A stretch of DNA of 64,000 bases, from assembly GCF_003633755.1 (NCBI RefSeq), contig NZ_RBIL01000002.1, positions 930,001 to 994,000 on the forward strand, given 5' to 3'. Shown here in pieces: positions 17,429 to 26,044 of this stretch (positions within the stretch are counted from its first letter, which is position 1; every line of letters starts with the position of its first letter). The position numbers and the translations under genes are program-made. This stretch comes from Solirubrobacter pauli (lineage in GTDB: Bacteria; Actinomycetota; Thermoleophilia; Solirubrobacterales; Solirubrobacteraceae). The notes beneath the pieces were generated by a model. The model ran no database searches and was not told the DNA's origin. It was given only the letters and a program-made list of their open reading frames with translations.

Positions 17429-18544
17429 ATGGCCACCGCACGGCGGCTCCTCATCGGGTGTGCGCTCGGCCTCGCAGTCGCCGCGACCGGCTGTGGTGAC
17501 GGGGACGAGCGCGCCGCGCGGGCCGACCCGAGCGTGCGCGAGGCACAGGTCGCCGTGCAGCGCACCGTGCTCCGCGGGGAGGACTACGCCGGCCCGCGCG
17601 ACGGCCCGCGGGCGCAGGAGGGTGGCCTGGTCATCTTCGTCGCGGGCGACCTCAACAACGGTGGCATCGCGGGCGCGGCGCGGGGCGCGCAGGAGGCGGC
17701 CGCGGCGATCGGCTGGCAGCTCGACGTGCTCGACGGGGAGGGCAGCATCGCCGGCCAGCAGCGGGCGCTGCGTGCCGCCGTGCGGCGCGACCCGGCCGGG
17801 ATCATCCTCGGGTCGATCGACGCGACCGAGCAGCGGCACGTCCTGCTCCAGGCGCGGGCACGCCGGATCCCGGTGGTCGGCTGGCACGCGGGCACGCACC
17901 CTGGGCCAGGCCGCCACACGGGCCTGTTCTTCAACGTCTCCACGGAGGTCGACGAGGTGGTCCGCCAGGCCACCCGGTTCGTGATCGCCCACTCCGCCGG
18001 CAACGCCGGCGTGGTCATCGTCACCGACCGCCGCTACCCGATCGGTGCCCACAAGGCGGACCTGATGGCCGAGCAGCTGCGCGCGTGCCGCGGTTGCCGG
18101 GTCCTGGAGGAGGTCGACTCGCCGATCGACCTCGCCCAGCAGCGGATGCCGGCGATCATGTCCTCGCTGCTGCACCGCTTCGGCGACCGCCTGGGCTACC
18201 TGCTGACGATCAACGGCGCCTACGTCGGTGGTGCGCGCGCGGCGCTGGTCGACGCCGGGCGCCGCGGAGGCGACCCGCCGTACGCGGTCAGCGCGGGCGA
18301 CGGCGACGCGTCGGACTTCGAGCGGCTCCAGGCGCAGGACCATCAGACGGCGACGGTCGCCGAGCCGCTGAACCTGCACGGCTGGCAGCTGATCGACGAG
18401 CTCAACCGGGCCCGGGCGGGCGCGCCGCCGTCGGGCTACATCGCACCGCCACGGCTGATCACGCGCGCCGACGTCCCCGACGGGGCGGTGTTCGACCCCG
18501 ACAGCGGCTACCGGGACCGCTACCGGCGGATCTGGAGTCGTTAG
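17429..18544 (+). CDS. periplasmic sugar-type substrate-binding lipoprotein
   Basis: A 371-residue protein with a signal ending LAVAATGCGDGD (lipoprotein Cys near residue 22). A Peripla_BP_4 fold follows (LVIFVAGDLNNGGIAGAARGAQEAAAAIGW; DPAGIILGSIDATEQ; RRIPVVGWHAG), as in RbsB/XylF-type proteins of ABC importers. No permease or ATPase gene is nearby, so it may be an orphan binding protein or a sensor partner. It converges, with a four-base overlap, on the CHASE-domain kinase gene, and a sensing link is possible but unproven. The ATG at 17429 was chosen to keep the signal peptide compact; another ATG lies at 17421 in a different frame. Confidence 0.8.
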   Translation: MATARRLLIGCALGLAVAATGCGDGDERAARADPSVREAQVAVQRTVLRGEDYAGPRDGPRAQEGGLVIFVAGDLNNGGIAGAARGAQEAAAAIGWQLDVLDGEGSIAGQQRALRAAVRRDPAGIILGSIDATEQRHVLLQARARRIPVVGWHAGTHPGPGRHTGLFFNVSTEVDEVVRQATRFVIAHSAGNAGVVIVTDRRYPIGAHKADLMAEQLRACRGCRVLEEVDSPIDLAQQRMPAIMSSLLHRFGDRLGYLLTINGAYVGGARAALVDAGRRGGDPPYAVSAGDGDASDFERLQAQDHQTATVAEPLNLHGWQLIDELNRARAGAPPSGYIAPPRLITRADVPDGAVFDPDSGYRDRYRRIWSR

Positions 18545-20466
18545 GCGAGCGGGATCTTGGCGCTGATCGTCGTCCCGCCGCCGGGCGCGCCGCTGACCGA
18601 GAGCGTGCCGCCCAGCGCCTCGACCCGGTCCGCGAGCCCGATCAGGCCCGAGCCGCGGGAGCGGTCGGCGCCGCCGACGCCGTCGTCGCGGACGCTGAGC
18701 ACGAGCCGCCGGTCCGTGACCGTCGCGGTGATCCAGACGTGCGCCGCCCGGGCGTGCTTGGCGACGTTGGTGAGCGCCTCGGAGGCGACGTAGTACGCCG
18801 TCACCTCGACCGGCTCGGGCAAGCGGGCGTCGGCCTGGACGTCGACCGTGACGGGCACCGGCGAACGGCGGCCGAGGTGGTGGAGCGCCGGTCCCAGCCC
18901 GCCGGAGGTCAGGATCCGCGGGTGGATGCCACGCGCGAGCTCACGCACCTCCTCGATCCCGGACTCGGCGTTGGCGAGCGCCTCGTCGACGAGCTCGGTG
19001 ACCGACGCGTCTCCTTCCGCCAGCGCCTTGCGGGTGAGCTTGAGGAAGACGACCGTGGTCACCAGCCGCTGCTGGGCGCCGTCGTGCAGGTCACGCTCGA
19101 TCCGCCGGCGCGCCTCGTCGGCCGCGGTCACGATCCGGCGCCGCGAGGCCCCGACCTCGTGCGCGAGCCGGCGGTTGACGGTGACGTCGCGGGCGGCGGC
19201 GTACAGCAGGCCCTGCGCGGGCACGGAGCGGACGTTCCACTGGATCCAGCGCGGGACGCCCCGGGCGTCGACGAGGCGCGCCTCGAACTCCATCGCCCCG
19301 AGTCCCGCCCGCAACCCGCGGAACCGCTCCCGGTTGCGCTCGCGGTCGTCGGCGTGGACGAAGTCGAGCAGCGGCCGCGCGAGCAGCTCCGCCGCGGCGT
19401 ACCCGAGCGTCCGCTCGAACGCGGGGTTCACGCGCTTGAGGTAGCCGTCGAACCCGACCACGCAGAGGATGTCGGGGGAGAGGTCGAAGATGTCGTCGAC
19501 CTGGCGCTCGGCGCGGCGGCGGCGTGTCATGCCGCGGCCCACCAGGAAGACGAGCAGCGCCGTGAGCGGCGCCCAGGCGGCGGCAAGCCCGGGCAGCGTC
19601 GCCTGCAGCGCGGTCCGCGGCTCCGCGGCGACGTCCACCGTCCACGTGCGCGTCAGCGCCTCGAACTGGCGCCGCGCGGCGGAGGGCGACGCGAGCGCGC
19701 CGCTGAGCGGCCAGCCGCTGAGGCCGATCGCGATCCGGCTCGGGTCGGTCTTCAACGACGCGCCCAGCCAGTCGGCCGGCACGAACACCACGAGGAGGCC
19801 GCGGCGGTCTGGGCCCTGGCCGAAGCGGGCGCCCTGGACGACGAAGAAGCCGTGCCGGCCGCCGAGCGAGCCGGCGGTGGTCGCCGTGCCGGCGAACAGC
19901 GACGCGGGCTCCCGGAGCGTGGCCGCCAGGGCCGGCACGCCGGCCAGGTCCGTGCCCGGCGGGACGGTCCCGCCGGTGACGAACGTGGCGGGCAGGTAGT
20001 GCGTGCCGCCGGCGGTGGTCCGCATGCCAGGCAGCGCGGTGATGCGCAGGCCCGTCCGCTGCTCGTACGCGGGGCGCGCGGCCTCGTCGACGCGCTCGAC
20101 CCACATGGCGGTCGTCAGCCCGACGGTGGTCGTGGCGCTGCCGACGAGCGCCGCGAAGCGCTGGCTGCCGGTCACGCGCTCGCCCTGCAGCGCGTTGCCG
20201 AGCCCGACCGCGAACGCGCGCACCCGCTGGAGCACGTTGCGGACCTCCAGCGCGTGGTCGTCGGCGCGGCGTTGCGCGGCCTGCCGCCGGTCGTCGCGGA
20301 CCACGTGCGTCGTCGCCGCCCACCCGGCGACGCTGAGCACGATCACCAGCACCAGCACCGCGACGCCGGGGGACAGGAACGACCGGCGGCGCTCGCGGCG
20401 GAGGTGCACGCCAGCCCTATTCGGGGTCACGGGGCTCGGCCCTGTGGACGCCGCATAGGCGGTCAA
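18541..20466 (-). CDS. CHASE/PAS sensor histidine kinase
   Basis: A 641-residue membrane sensor. A transmembrane helix lies at about 32-52, an extracytoplasmic CHASE-like domain at about 55-285 (GLTTAMWVERVDEAARPAYE; GFFVVQGARFG), and a second helix at about 290-312. A PAS domain (ILCVVGFDGYLKRVNPAFERTLGY) follows. HisKA_3 reads EARRRIERDLHDGAQQRL with an intact His, and HATPase_c has SEALTNVAKHA, RDDGVGG and a GGGTTISAKIPLA end. It should signal to a NarL-type regulator. The TTG start overlaps the stop of oxc (TTGA), so the two genes are translationally coupled, which is unusual for a kinase. GTG codons about 12 and 19 residues in are alternative starts. Confidence 0.88.
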   Translation of the reverse strand: MTAYAASTGPSPVTPNRAGVHLRRERRRSFLSPGVAVLVLVIVLSVAGWAATTHVVRDDRRQAAQRRADDHALEVRNVLQRVRAFAVGLGNALQGERVTGSQRFAALVGSATTTVGLTTAMWVERVDEAARPAYEQRTGLRITALPGMRTTAGGTHYLPATFVTGGTVPPGTDLAGVPALAATLREPASLFAGTATTAGSLGGRHGFFVVQGARFGQGPDRRGLLVVFVPADWLGASLKTDPSRIAIGLSGWPLSGALASPSAARRQFEALTRTWTVDVAAEPRTALQATLPGLAAAWAPLTALLVFLVGRGMTRRRRAERQVDDIFDLSPDILCVVGFDGYLKRVNPAFERTLGYAAAELLARPLLDFVHADDRERNRERFRGLRAGLGAMEFEARLVDARGVPRWIQWNVRSVPAQGLLYAAARDVTVNRRLAHEVGASRRRIVTAADEARRRIERDLHDGAQQRLVTTVVFLKLTRKALAEGDASVTELVDEALANAESGIEEVRELARGIHPRILTSGGLGPALHHLGRRSPVPVTVDVQADARLPEPVEVTAYYVASEALTNVAKHARAAHVWITATVTDRRLVLSVRDDGVGGADRSRGSGLIGLADRVEALGGTLSVSGAPGGGTTISAKIPLA

Positions 20467-22169
20467 GCGGTGGCCGGGCTGACGACGCTCTTCGGGCTCA
20501 GGTGGGTCAGGTCGCCGCTGTCGCTCCCGGCGCTCGGGTCCAGGACGCAGTCGATCAGCGTGGGCGCCCGCGCGTTGAGCGCGTCCCGCAGCGCCGACTC
20601 GAGCTCCTCCGGGTTGGTGGCGTGATAGCCGACGCCGGAGAAGGCCTCGATCAGATGCTCGTGGTGGGCACTCGGCGCGAGCTCGGTCGGTGACGGGTCG
20701 GCGGACGCGAGGTTGACCTCGTCACCGCGGTAGGCGCCGCCGTTGTTCATCACGATCACGGTGATCGCGAGCCCGTAGCGGCAGATCGTCTCGAGCTCCA
20801 TGCCGCTGAAGCCGAAGGCGCCGTCGCCCGTGATGCACACCACCGGGTCGCCGCTGTTGATCGCCGCGGCGATCGCGTAGCCCAGCCCGATGCCCATCAC
20901 GCTCCACGTGCCGCTGTCGAGCCGGCGACGGGGGCGCTGCATGTCGATCACGTTGCGGGTCACGTCCAGCGTGTTCGCACCCTCGTTGACCAGGTACACG
21001 TCCGGGCGCTCCGCGAGGACGTCACGCACCGCCCGCAGGGCGTTCTCGAACTTCATCGGCGACGGGTTCTCGTCCAGCTGGCGCTGCATGGTCGCCACGT
21101 TGCTCGCCCGGTGCGCGTGCAGCTCGTCGCGCCAGGCGGGCGGCACGGCGAGCCGGTGGATCGGGGCGCGCTCGATCAGCGCCGTGGTCACCGACTCGAT
21201 GTCACCGATCAGCGGCGCCGCGATCGGCTGGTTGCTGTCGAGCTCGCCGGCGTCGATGTCGACCTGGATGAACGTGACGTCGGGCGACCACTGCGGCGGC
21301 TCGCCGTGCCCGAGCAGCCAGTTGAGCCGCGCGCCGACGAGCAGGACGACGTCCGCCTTGGCCAGGGCCAGCGCCCGCGCGGCCGCCACCGACTGCGGGT
21401 GGTCGTCGGGCAGCAGGCCCTTGGCCATCGGCATCGGCAGGTACGGCAGGCGCGTGGCTTCCAGGAACGTGCGGATCTGGACGTCCGCCTGCGCGTACGC
21501 GGCGCCCTTCCCGAGCACGACGAGCGGCCGCTCGGCCTCGGCGAGGAGCGACAACGCCCGGTCGACGGCCTCCATCGACGGCAGCTGGCTGGGGGCGGGC
21601 TCGGTGATCCGCCAGTACGTCGTCGCCGCCAGCTCCGCGTCCACGGCTTGCGTGAGCACCGCCCCGGGGATGTCGAGATAGACGCCGCCCGGCCGCCCGG
21701 ACGCCGCCGTCCGCAGCGCGCGCGCCACGCCGCGGCCGATGTCGCCCACGTGCGCGATGCGGTAGGCCGCCTTCGCGAACGGCCGGGCCGCGGCGAGCTG
21801 GTCGAGCTCCTCGTAGCCGCCGCGCTGCAGGTCGGCGAACCCGCGTCCGCCCGACCCGGAGATCTGCACCATCGGGAAGCAGTTGACCGTGGCGTTCGCG
21901 AGCGCGGGCAGGGCGTTCAGGAACCCCGGGGCCGAGGCCGTCAGGCAGATGCTCGGCTGCTTGGTCAGGAAGCCCGTCGCGGCCGCCGCGTGCCCGGCGC
22001 TCGCCTCGTGCCGGCAGCCCACGTAGCGGATTCCCGAGGCCTGCGCGAGCCGCGCGAGGTCGGTGATCGGGATGCCGACGACGCCGTAGATCGTCGCGAC
22101 GCCGTTCACCTTGAGCGCGTCGATCATCAAGTGGAATCCGTCCGTCAGCGGGGCTTCCGTGGTGCTCAT
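20463..22169 (-). CDS. oxc: oxalyl-CoA decarboxylase
   Basis: A 568-residue thiamine-diphosphate enzyme that decarboxylates oxalyl-CoA to formyl-CoA in oxalate breakdown. It follows the known oxalyl-CoA decarboxylases closely: LTDGFHLMIDALKVNGV, YGVVGIPITDLARL, RHEASAGHAAAATG (with the ThDP-activating Glu), CLTASAPGFLN, GMAKGLLPDDHPQS-type motifs, NEGANTLD, RRRLDSGTWSVMGIG, and GDGAFGFSGMELETICRY (ThDP/Mg motif). Its usual partner, formyl-CoA:oxalate CoA-transferase (frc), is not in the window. The ATG at 22169 has GGAG 13 bases upstream. It is followed by the coupled CHASE kinase. Confidence 0.93.
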   Translation of the reverse strand: MSTTEAPLTDGFHLMIDALKVNGVATIYGVVGIPITDLARLAQASGIRYVGCRHEASAGHAAAATGFLTKQPSICLTASAPGFLNALPALANATVNCFPMVQISGSGGRGFADLQRGGYEELDQLAAARPFAKAAYRIAHVGDIGRGVARALRTAASGRPGGVYLDIPGAVLTQAVDAELAATTYWRITEPAPSQLPSMEAVDRALSLLAEAERPLVVLGKGAAYAQADVQIRTFLEATRLPYLPMPMAKGLLPDDHPQSVAAARALALAKADVVLLVGARLNWLLGHGEPPQWSPDVTFIQVDIDAGELDSNQPIAAPLIGDIESVTTALIERAPIHRLAVPPAWRDELHAHRASNVATMQRQLDENPSPMKFENALRAVRDVLAERPDVYLVNEGANTLDVTRNVIDMQRPRRRLDSGTWSVMGIGLGYAIAAAINSGDPVVCITGDGAFGFSGMELETICRYGLAITVIVMNNGGAYRGDEVNLASADPSPTELAPSAHHEHLIEAFSGVGYHATNPEELESALRDALNARAPTLIDCVLDPSAGSDSGDLTHLSPKSVVSPATA

Positions 22170-22246
22170 CTATGGTGGCTCCTTCGTCCCTTGGGGGCGG
22201 CCAGAGGTCAGACCCGCCACTCTTGGGGCTGGAGCCGGAGTTGTCG

Positions 22247-22264
22247 CCTGTCCCGGGGGACAGG
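22247..22264. terminator. GC-rich hairpin between hydrolase and oxc
   Basis: CCTGTCCC-GG-GGGACAGG forms an 8-base-pair stem. It lies 24 bases past the hydrolase stop and about 78 bases before the oxc start, all on the minus strand. There is no T-run, so it could be a GC-type terminator or an oxc operator. Confidence 0.35.
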
Positions 22265-22287
22265 TCGGTACAGGCCCACCGCCCGCG

Positions 22288-23202
22288 TCAGGCCGCCTGG
22301 GCCACGCTGAGCGCCTGCTCCACCGCCGCCACCACGCGCTGCGGCCCGGGCCCGTCGCCCATCACCAGCGTGTAGTGGTTCACGTCCGGGACGCGTTCGA
22401 TGTGCACCCACGGATGCGTCGCCGCGAACCGCCGCAGCTCGCCCGCCGCGATCAGCGGGCTGTCCGCGTCGTCGAACAGGCCACGCTCCGCCCGCAGGAG
22501 CCAGACCGGCGCCTCCACGCGTTCCAGCGCCGTGCGCGTGGCGTGGTCCAGGACCATCTCCTCGCTGTCGGCCTGCACCGCCGCGGCCGCGGCCACGCAC
22601 CGCACCGCTCCGCCGTCCGCGCGCAGGTCGTAGCGCGCGTACGCCTCGATGTCGTCGTTCCACGCGGTCGCGAACGCGGGATGCCCGCGCCAGCCGTCGA
22701 TGTACGCGCCCACCGAGGGGAACGTGATCGACAGCCGCATAACCGTGTTCGCGAGCGCCGTCTCGAGCATCCGCTCAGGTTCCGCCGGGCGGGGAAGGGG
22801 CAGACCCGCGTCGAGCAGCACCACGCTCGCGACCCGCTCCGGGTGCTCGGCCGCGAGCCGCGCCATCACGTACGCGCCCATCGAGTGCCCGACCAGCACG
22901 GCGCGCGCGGCGCCGGCATCGTCCAGGACCGCGATCAGGTCGTCCACGTGCGCGGCGATGCCGTAGGGCGCGGGCAGGTCCGCGCTGCGTCCTCGCCCGC
23001 GCAGGTCGGGCGCGAGGAAGCACACGTCGGGGTGCAGCGCCCGCGCCACGGTCCTCCACGTCATCAGCGAGGCGGTGACGCCGTGCGCGGCCAGGACGAG
23101 GCCCGTCGCCTCGTCCGGCGCCCGCCCCGTCCGGGCGACGTGGAGCGCGCCGCCCGCCACGGGGATCTCGGTGCGGCTGCTGAATGGATCGGATCGCTCC
23201 AT
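22288..23202 (-). CDS. alpha/beta hydrolase
   Basis: A 304-residue serine hydrolase with LAAHGVTASLMTW, APDLRGRGRSADLP, nucleophile elbow GHSMG, and a His near the end (DVNHYTLVMGDG). The pattern is like that of haloperoxidase/esterase relatives. The substrate is unknown. It lies upstream of oxc on the same strand with a 118-base gap containing a hairpin, so co-transcription is uncertain. Confidence 0.8.
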   Translation of the reverse strand: MERSDPFSSRTEIPVAGGALHVARTGRAPDEATGLVLAAHGVTASLMTWRTVARALHPDVCFLAPDLRGRGRSADLPAPYGIAAHVDDLIAVLDDAGAARAVLVGHSMGAYVMARLAAEHPERVASVVLLDAGLPLPRPAEPERMLETALANTVMRLSITFPSVGAYIDGWRGHPAFATAWNDDIEAYARYDLRADGGAVRCVAAAAAVQADSEEMVLDHATRTALERVEAPVWLLRAERGLFDDADSPLIAAGELRRFAATHPWVHIERVPDVNHYTLVMGDGPGPQRVVAAVEQALSVAQAA

Positions 23203-23370
23203 GCGTCAAAGGTGCCCGCGGCCGGGGCGCCGTCGGCTGGCCCTGCGGTCGGGCGGCCGCCGTCCTCCGGGCCGGTTCCAGACCGCGCCCGCCCGACCCA
23301 GACTCCGCTCGGCGCGCCCGTCCCGGCGGTGCTCGGATGAGCCGGTCACGCCGCGCGCGGGCCGGGTCGA

Positions 23371-23376
23371 TATCCT
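23371..23376 (+). promoter_or_regulatory. -10 box (TATCCT) of the tRNA-Met gene
   Basis: TATCCT ends 11 bases before the first base of tRNA-Met, the expected distance for a short tRNA leader. GGTCAC at 23344-23349 could serve as the -35 element, but its spacing to the -10 box is long. Confidence 0.4.
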
Positions 23377-23387
23377 GAGCCGCCCGT

Positions 23388-23461
23388 GGCTGGGTAGCTC
23401 AGCTGGTTAGAGCGCACGACTCATAATCGTGAGGTCGGGAGTTCGAGTCTCCCCCCAGCTA
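23388..23461 (+). tRNA. tRNA-Met (CAT), elongator type
   Basis: A 74-base cloverleaf. The acceptor is GGCTGGG/CCCAGCT, the D-arm GCTC-AGCTGGTTA-GAGC, and the anticodon arm CACGA-CTCATAA-TCGTG with anticodon CAT. The T-arm is GGGAG-TTCGAGT-CTCCC and the discriminator is A. The first acceptor pair is G1-U72, a wobble. CCA is not encoded. The anticodon arm is like that of actinobacterial elongator tRNA-Met; a lysidine-modified tRNA-Ile cannot be fully excluded. Its last three bases overlap the stop codon of the convergent flavoprotein gene. Confidence 0.93.
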
Positions 23462-25252
23462 TGCGATCCGCTTGTCGAAGACCTCGTTGAGGGCCTCCGT
23501 CGAGCTGGGATGCGTGTAGATCGAGTCGCGAAGCTCGCCCGCGGTGATGCCGTGACGGATCGCGAGCGCGACCGTGTTGACGATCTCCTGCGCGTCGATC
23601 GACAGCAACGCGGCGCCGAGGATCAGGTCGGTGTCGGCGTCGACGACGAACTTCATCAGGCCACGCGTCTCCTCCACCGTGTACGCGCGCGGCATGGCGA
23701 CGATGTCGGCGACGTGCTCGCGCGAGACGATGATGTTCCTGCCCTGCGCCCGCGCTTCGCGCTCGGTCAGCCCGACCGTGGCGAGTGGGGGCGTGATGAA
23801 CAGCGTGTGCGGCACGGCGACCCGGTCGGTGGTGGTGCGCCGGCCCTCGCCGAGGAGCTGGTCGAGCACGATCCGCGCGTCGTCGAGCGCGACGTAGGTG
23901 AACTGCGGGCCGCCGTTGACGTCGCCCAGGGCGAAGATGTGCGGCTGGCTCGTACGCAGGTGGTCGTCGACCTCGACGGCGCCGCGCGGGGTCGTGCGCA
24001 CGCCGGCGGCTTCGAGGTTCAGGCCCGCGGTCGCGGGCCGGCGGCCGGTCGCGGCCAGGATCGCGTCGGCCTCGACCGTCAGCGTCTGCCCGGCGTGCTC
24101 GTAGACGACGGTCGCGGCGCCCTCGCCGTCGCGTACGTCCACGACGGTCGCGCCGGTGACGACGCGGACGCCGTCGCCGGTGAGGATGCCGGTCACCGCC
24201 CCGGCGACGTCGTCGTCCTCCCGGCGCAGGAGCCGGTCCGCCGCTTCGAGCACGGTCACCTCGGCGCCGAAGTTCCGGTAGATCGCGGCGAACTCGAGCC
24301 CGAGGTAGCCGCCGCCGATGACGACGAGCCGGCCGGGCAGCCGGTCCTGCTGGATCAGCTGGGTGCTGCTGACCAGCCGGCGGCTGTCCGCCAGTCCCGT
24401 GATGTCGGGAAGCATCGGCTCGGAGCCCGTGTTGATGAGGATGACCGGCGCCCTGACCGTGATGCGGTCGGCACCCTCGCCCACGGCGATCGTGTGCGGG
24501 TCGACGAACGCGGCGCTGCCGGTGATCACCGTCGCCGTGTCCTTGCCGTCGAGCGCCTCGAAGTTGCCGGCGCGGAACGCGCTGGTGAGCGCGCGCACGC
24601 CGGCGACGGAGGACGCGAAGAACGCCTGCGCGTCGTCCTCGAGCCGCCGGTTGCCGGCGTAGTGGACGAGCATCTTGGTCGGCACGCAGCCGACGTTCGG
24701 GCACGTGCCGCCGTACATGTTCTCGGACCGCTCGACGAGGACGACGCGGCGCCCCGCGTCGGCGAGCCTGTGCGCGGCGGTCTTGCCGCCCTTGCCGAAG
24801 CCGATGACCAGCACGTCCGCGGTCAGCGTGGCGTCGGCGCGGAACCCGCGTTCCTGCAGCGTCCAGCGGTTGCCGTCGGGGTCGCTGAAGTCCGCGAAGG
24901 TCGCGTAGTCGGCGCGGCTGGGCTCGAGCCCCGGCGCCCAGCCGCCCCGCCAGTCGTCCAGCGGCGCCTTGTGCCGGAGCGCGCTGACCGCCACCCCTCG
25001 ACCCAGGAGCGCATCACGCGTCGTCTCGATGTCGTCGACCACGAGGTGGAGGCCGCGCGTGGAGCCGGCCGCGGCGTCGGCCACGAGCTGCACCGAGCAA
25101 GCGGAGCCGGGTGGCGTCAGCTGCACGACGCGGAAGTCGTCGGACGGCTGGTAGTCGACGTCGAGCGTGAACCCGGCTCGCTCGGTGTAGAAGCGCAGCG
25201 CCCGGTCGACGTCGCCCACCGGCAGCGTCACCACTTCGATGCCGGCCTTCAT
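23459..25252 (-). CDS. VOC-domain / RclA-like flavoprotein disulfide reductase fusion
   Basis: A 597-residue fusion. Residues 1-135 are a glyoxalase/VOC domain (EVVTLPVGDVDRALRFYTE; FADFSDPDGNRWTLQE). From about 145 it is a class I pyridine-nucleotide disulfide oxidoreductase: the FAD loop GFGKGG at 151-156, redox Cys184 and Cys189 (GGTCPNVGCVPTK), NAD loop VVIGGGYLGLEFA, and FALGDVNGGPQFTYVALDD. It ends THPSSTEALNEVF. The phrases IGFGKxGKT, MYGGTC and GDVxGGxQFTYxxLDD match E. coli RclA (reactive-chlorine resistance) rather than LpdA or MerA. The ATG at 25252 overlaps the SDR stop (ATGA) and has GGGGAG upstream, so it is coupled to that gene. It probably protects against electrophile or oxidant stress; the fusion itself is unusual. 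Confidence 0.85.
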   Translation of the reverse strand: MKAGIEVVTLPVGDVDRALRFYTERAGFTLDVDYQPSDDFRVVQLTPPGSACSVQLVADAAAGSTRGLHLVVDDIETTRDALLGRGVAVSALRHKAPLDDWRGGWAPGLEPSRADYATFADFSDPDGNRWTLQERGFRADATLTADVLVIGFGKGGKTAAHRLADAGRRVVLVERSENMYGGTCPNVGCVPTKMLVHYAGNRRLEDDAQAFFASSVAGVRALTSAFRAGNFEALDGKDTATVITGSAAFVDPHTIAVGEGADRITVRAPVILINTGSEPMLPDITGLADSRRLVSSTQLIQQDRLPGRLVVIGGGYLGLEFAAIYRNFGAEVTVLEAADRLLRREDDDVAGAVTGILTGDGVRVVTGATVVDVRDGEGAATVVYEHAGQTLTVEADAILAATGRRPATAGLNLEAAGVRTTPRGAVEVDDHLRTSQPHIFALGDVNGGPQFTYVALDDARIVLDQLLGEGRRTTTDRVAVPHTLFITPPLATVGLTEREARAQGRNIIVSREHVADIVAMPRAYTVEETRGLMKFVVDADTDLILGAALLSIDAQEIVNTVALAIRHGITAGELRDSIYTHPSSTEALNEVFDKRIA

Positions 25253-25965
25253 GCGAGTCGCTCCCCGCCGTCGACGTGCAGCGTGACGCCGGTCAGGAAC
25301 GGATTCGTGAGCGCGAGGATCGCGGCCGCCGCGACGTCCTCCGCGGCACCGACGCGGCGGGCCGGGCTGTGCTCGCGGACGTGCGCGAACAGCTCCGCCT
25401 TGCCCTGCTCCCCGAGCGCGTCCCACGCGCCGGTGTCGATGACCCCGGGGGAGATGGCGTTGACGCGGACCGGCGCGAGCTCGACCGCGAGCGAGCGCGT
25501 CAGGGTGTCCGCGGCGCCGTTCGTGATCGCGACGGCGAGCGTGCCGACCTGGATCTTGAACGCGGCGGCTCCGGAGAACAGCAGCATCGAGCCGCCCGCG
25601 GCGATCCGGCCCTGGAAGGCCTGCGCGAGCAGCAGCGGGCCGATCACCTTGGTGTCGAACGAGCGCTGGACGGCGTCCCGCGTCAAGTCGCCGAGCCGGC
25701 CGCGTGCCCGCGCCGACGCGGTGGAGACGACGTGGTCGACGGTGCCCACGCGCTCGGCGAGCGCGGTGATCGACACGTCGTCGGTGAGGTCGACCGCCTC
25801 GATGCGGACGTCCGGGGCGTCCCGGTAGGCCGACGCCAGCGCGTCGGGCTGGCGACCGGCCGCGATCACGGCGGCGCCCTGCGCTCGCGCCGCCTCCGCG
25901 ATCGCCCGCGCGATTCCGCTGCCTCGGCCGATCACCAGCACGGTCTTGCCTGTGAGAGAAGTCAT
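25249..25965 (-). CDS. short-chain dehydrogenase-like protein without YxxxK
   Basis: A 238-residue SDR fold. It has LTGKTVLVIGRGSGIARAIAEAA (nucleotide loop), DLTDDVS, a serine in LLFSGAAAF, and the late motif PVRVNAISPGVIDT. The C-terminal sheet reads FLTGVTLHVDGGERLA. Where the catalytic Tyr-x-x-x-Lys should be, the sequence is TLAVAITNGAADTLTRSLA, so the canonical catalytic pair is absent. It may bind NAD(P) without normal dehydrogenase chemistry. The ATG at 25965 was preferred over upstream in-frame codons. It is coupled by ATGA to the VOC-RclA gene and divergent from the hydrolase at 26045. Confidence 0.8.
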   Translation of the reverse strand: MTSLTGKTVLVIGRGSGIARAIAEAARAQGAAVIAAGRQPDALASAYRDAPDVRIEAVDLTDDVSITALAERVGTVDHVVSTASARARGRLGDLTRDAVQRSFDTKVIGPLLLAQAFQGRIAAGGSMLLFSGAAAFKIQVGTLAVAITNGAADTLTRSLAVELAPVRVNAISPGVIDTGAWDALGEQGKAELFAHVREHSPARRVGAAEDVAAAAILALTNPFLTGVTLHVDGGERLA

Positions 25966-26044
25966 CGGTCGAATCAGTGACGGGCGTCGGCCGGCTCTTA
26001 CCGGCGCCGGTAAGAAGTGGCGGCGCTCACGCACTGACGACGGC

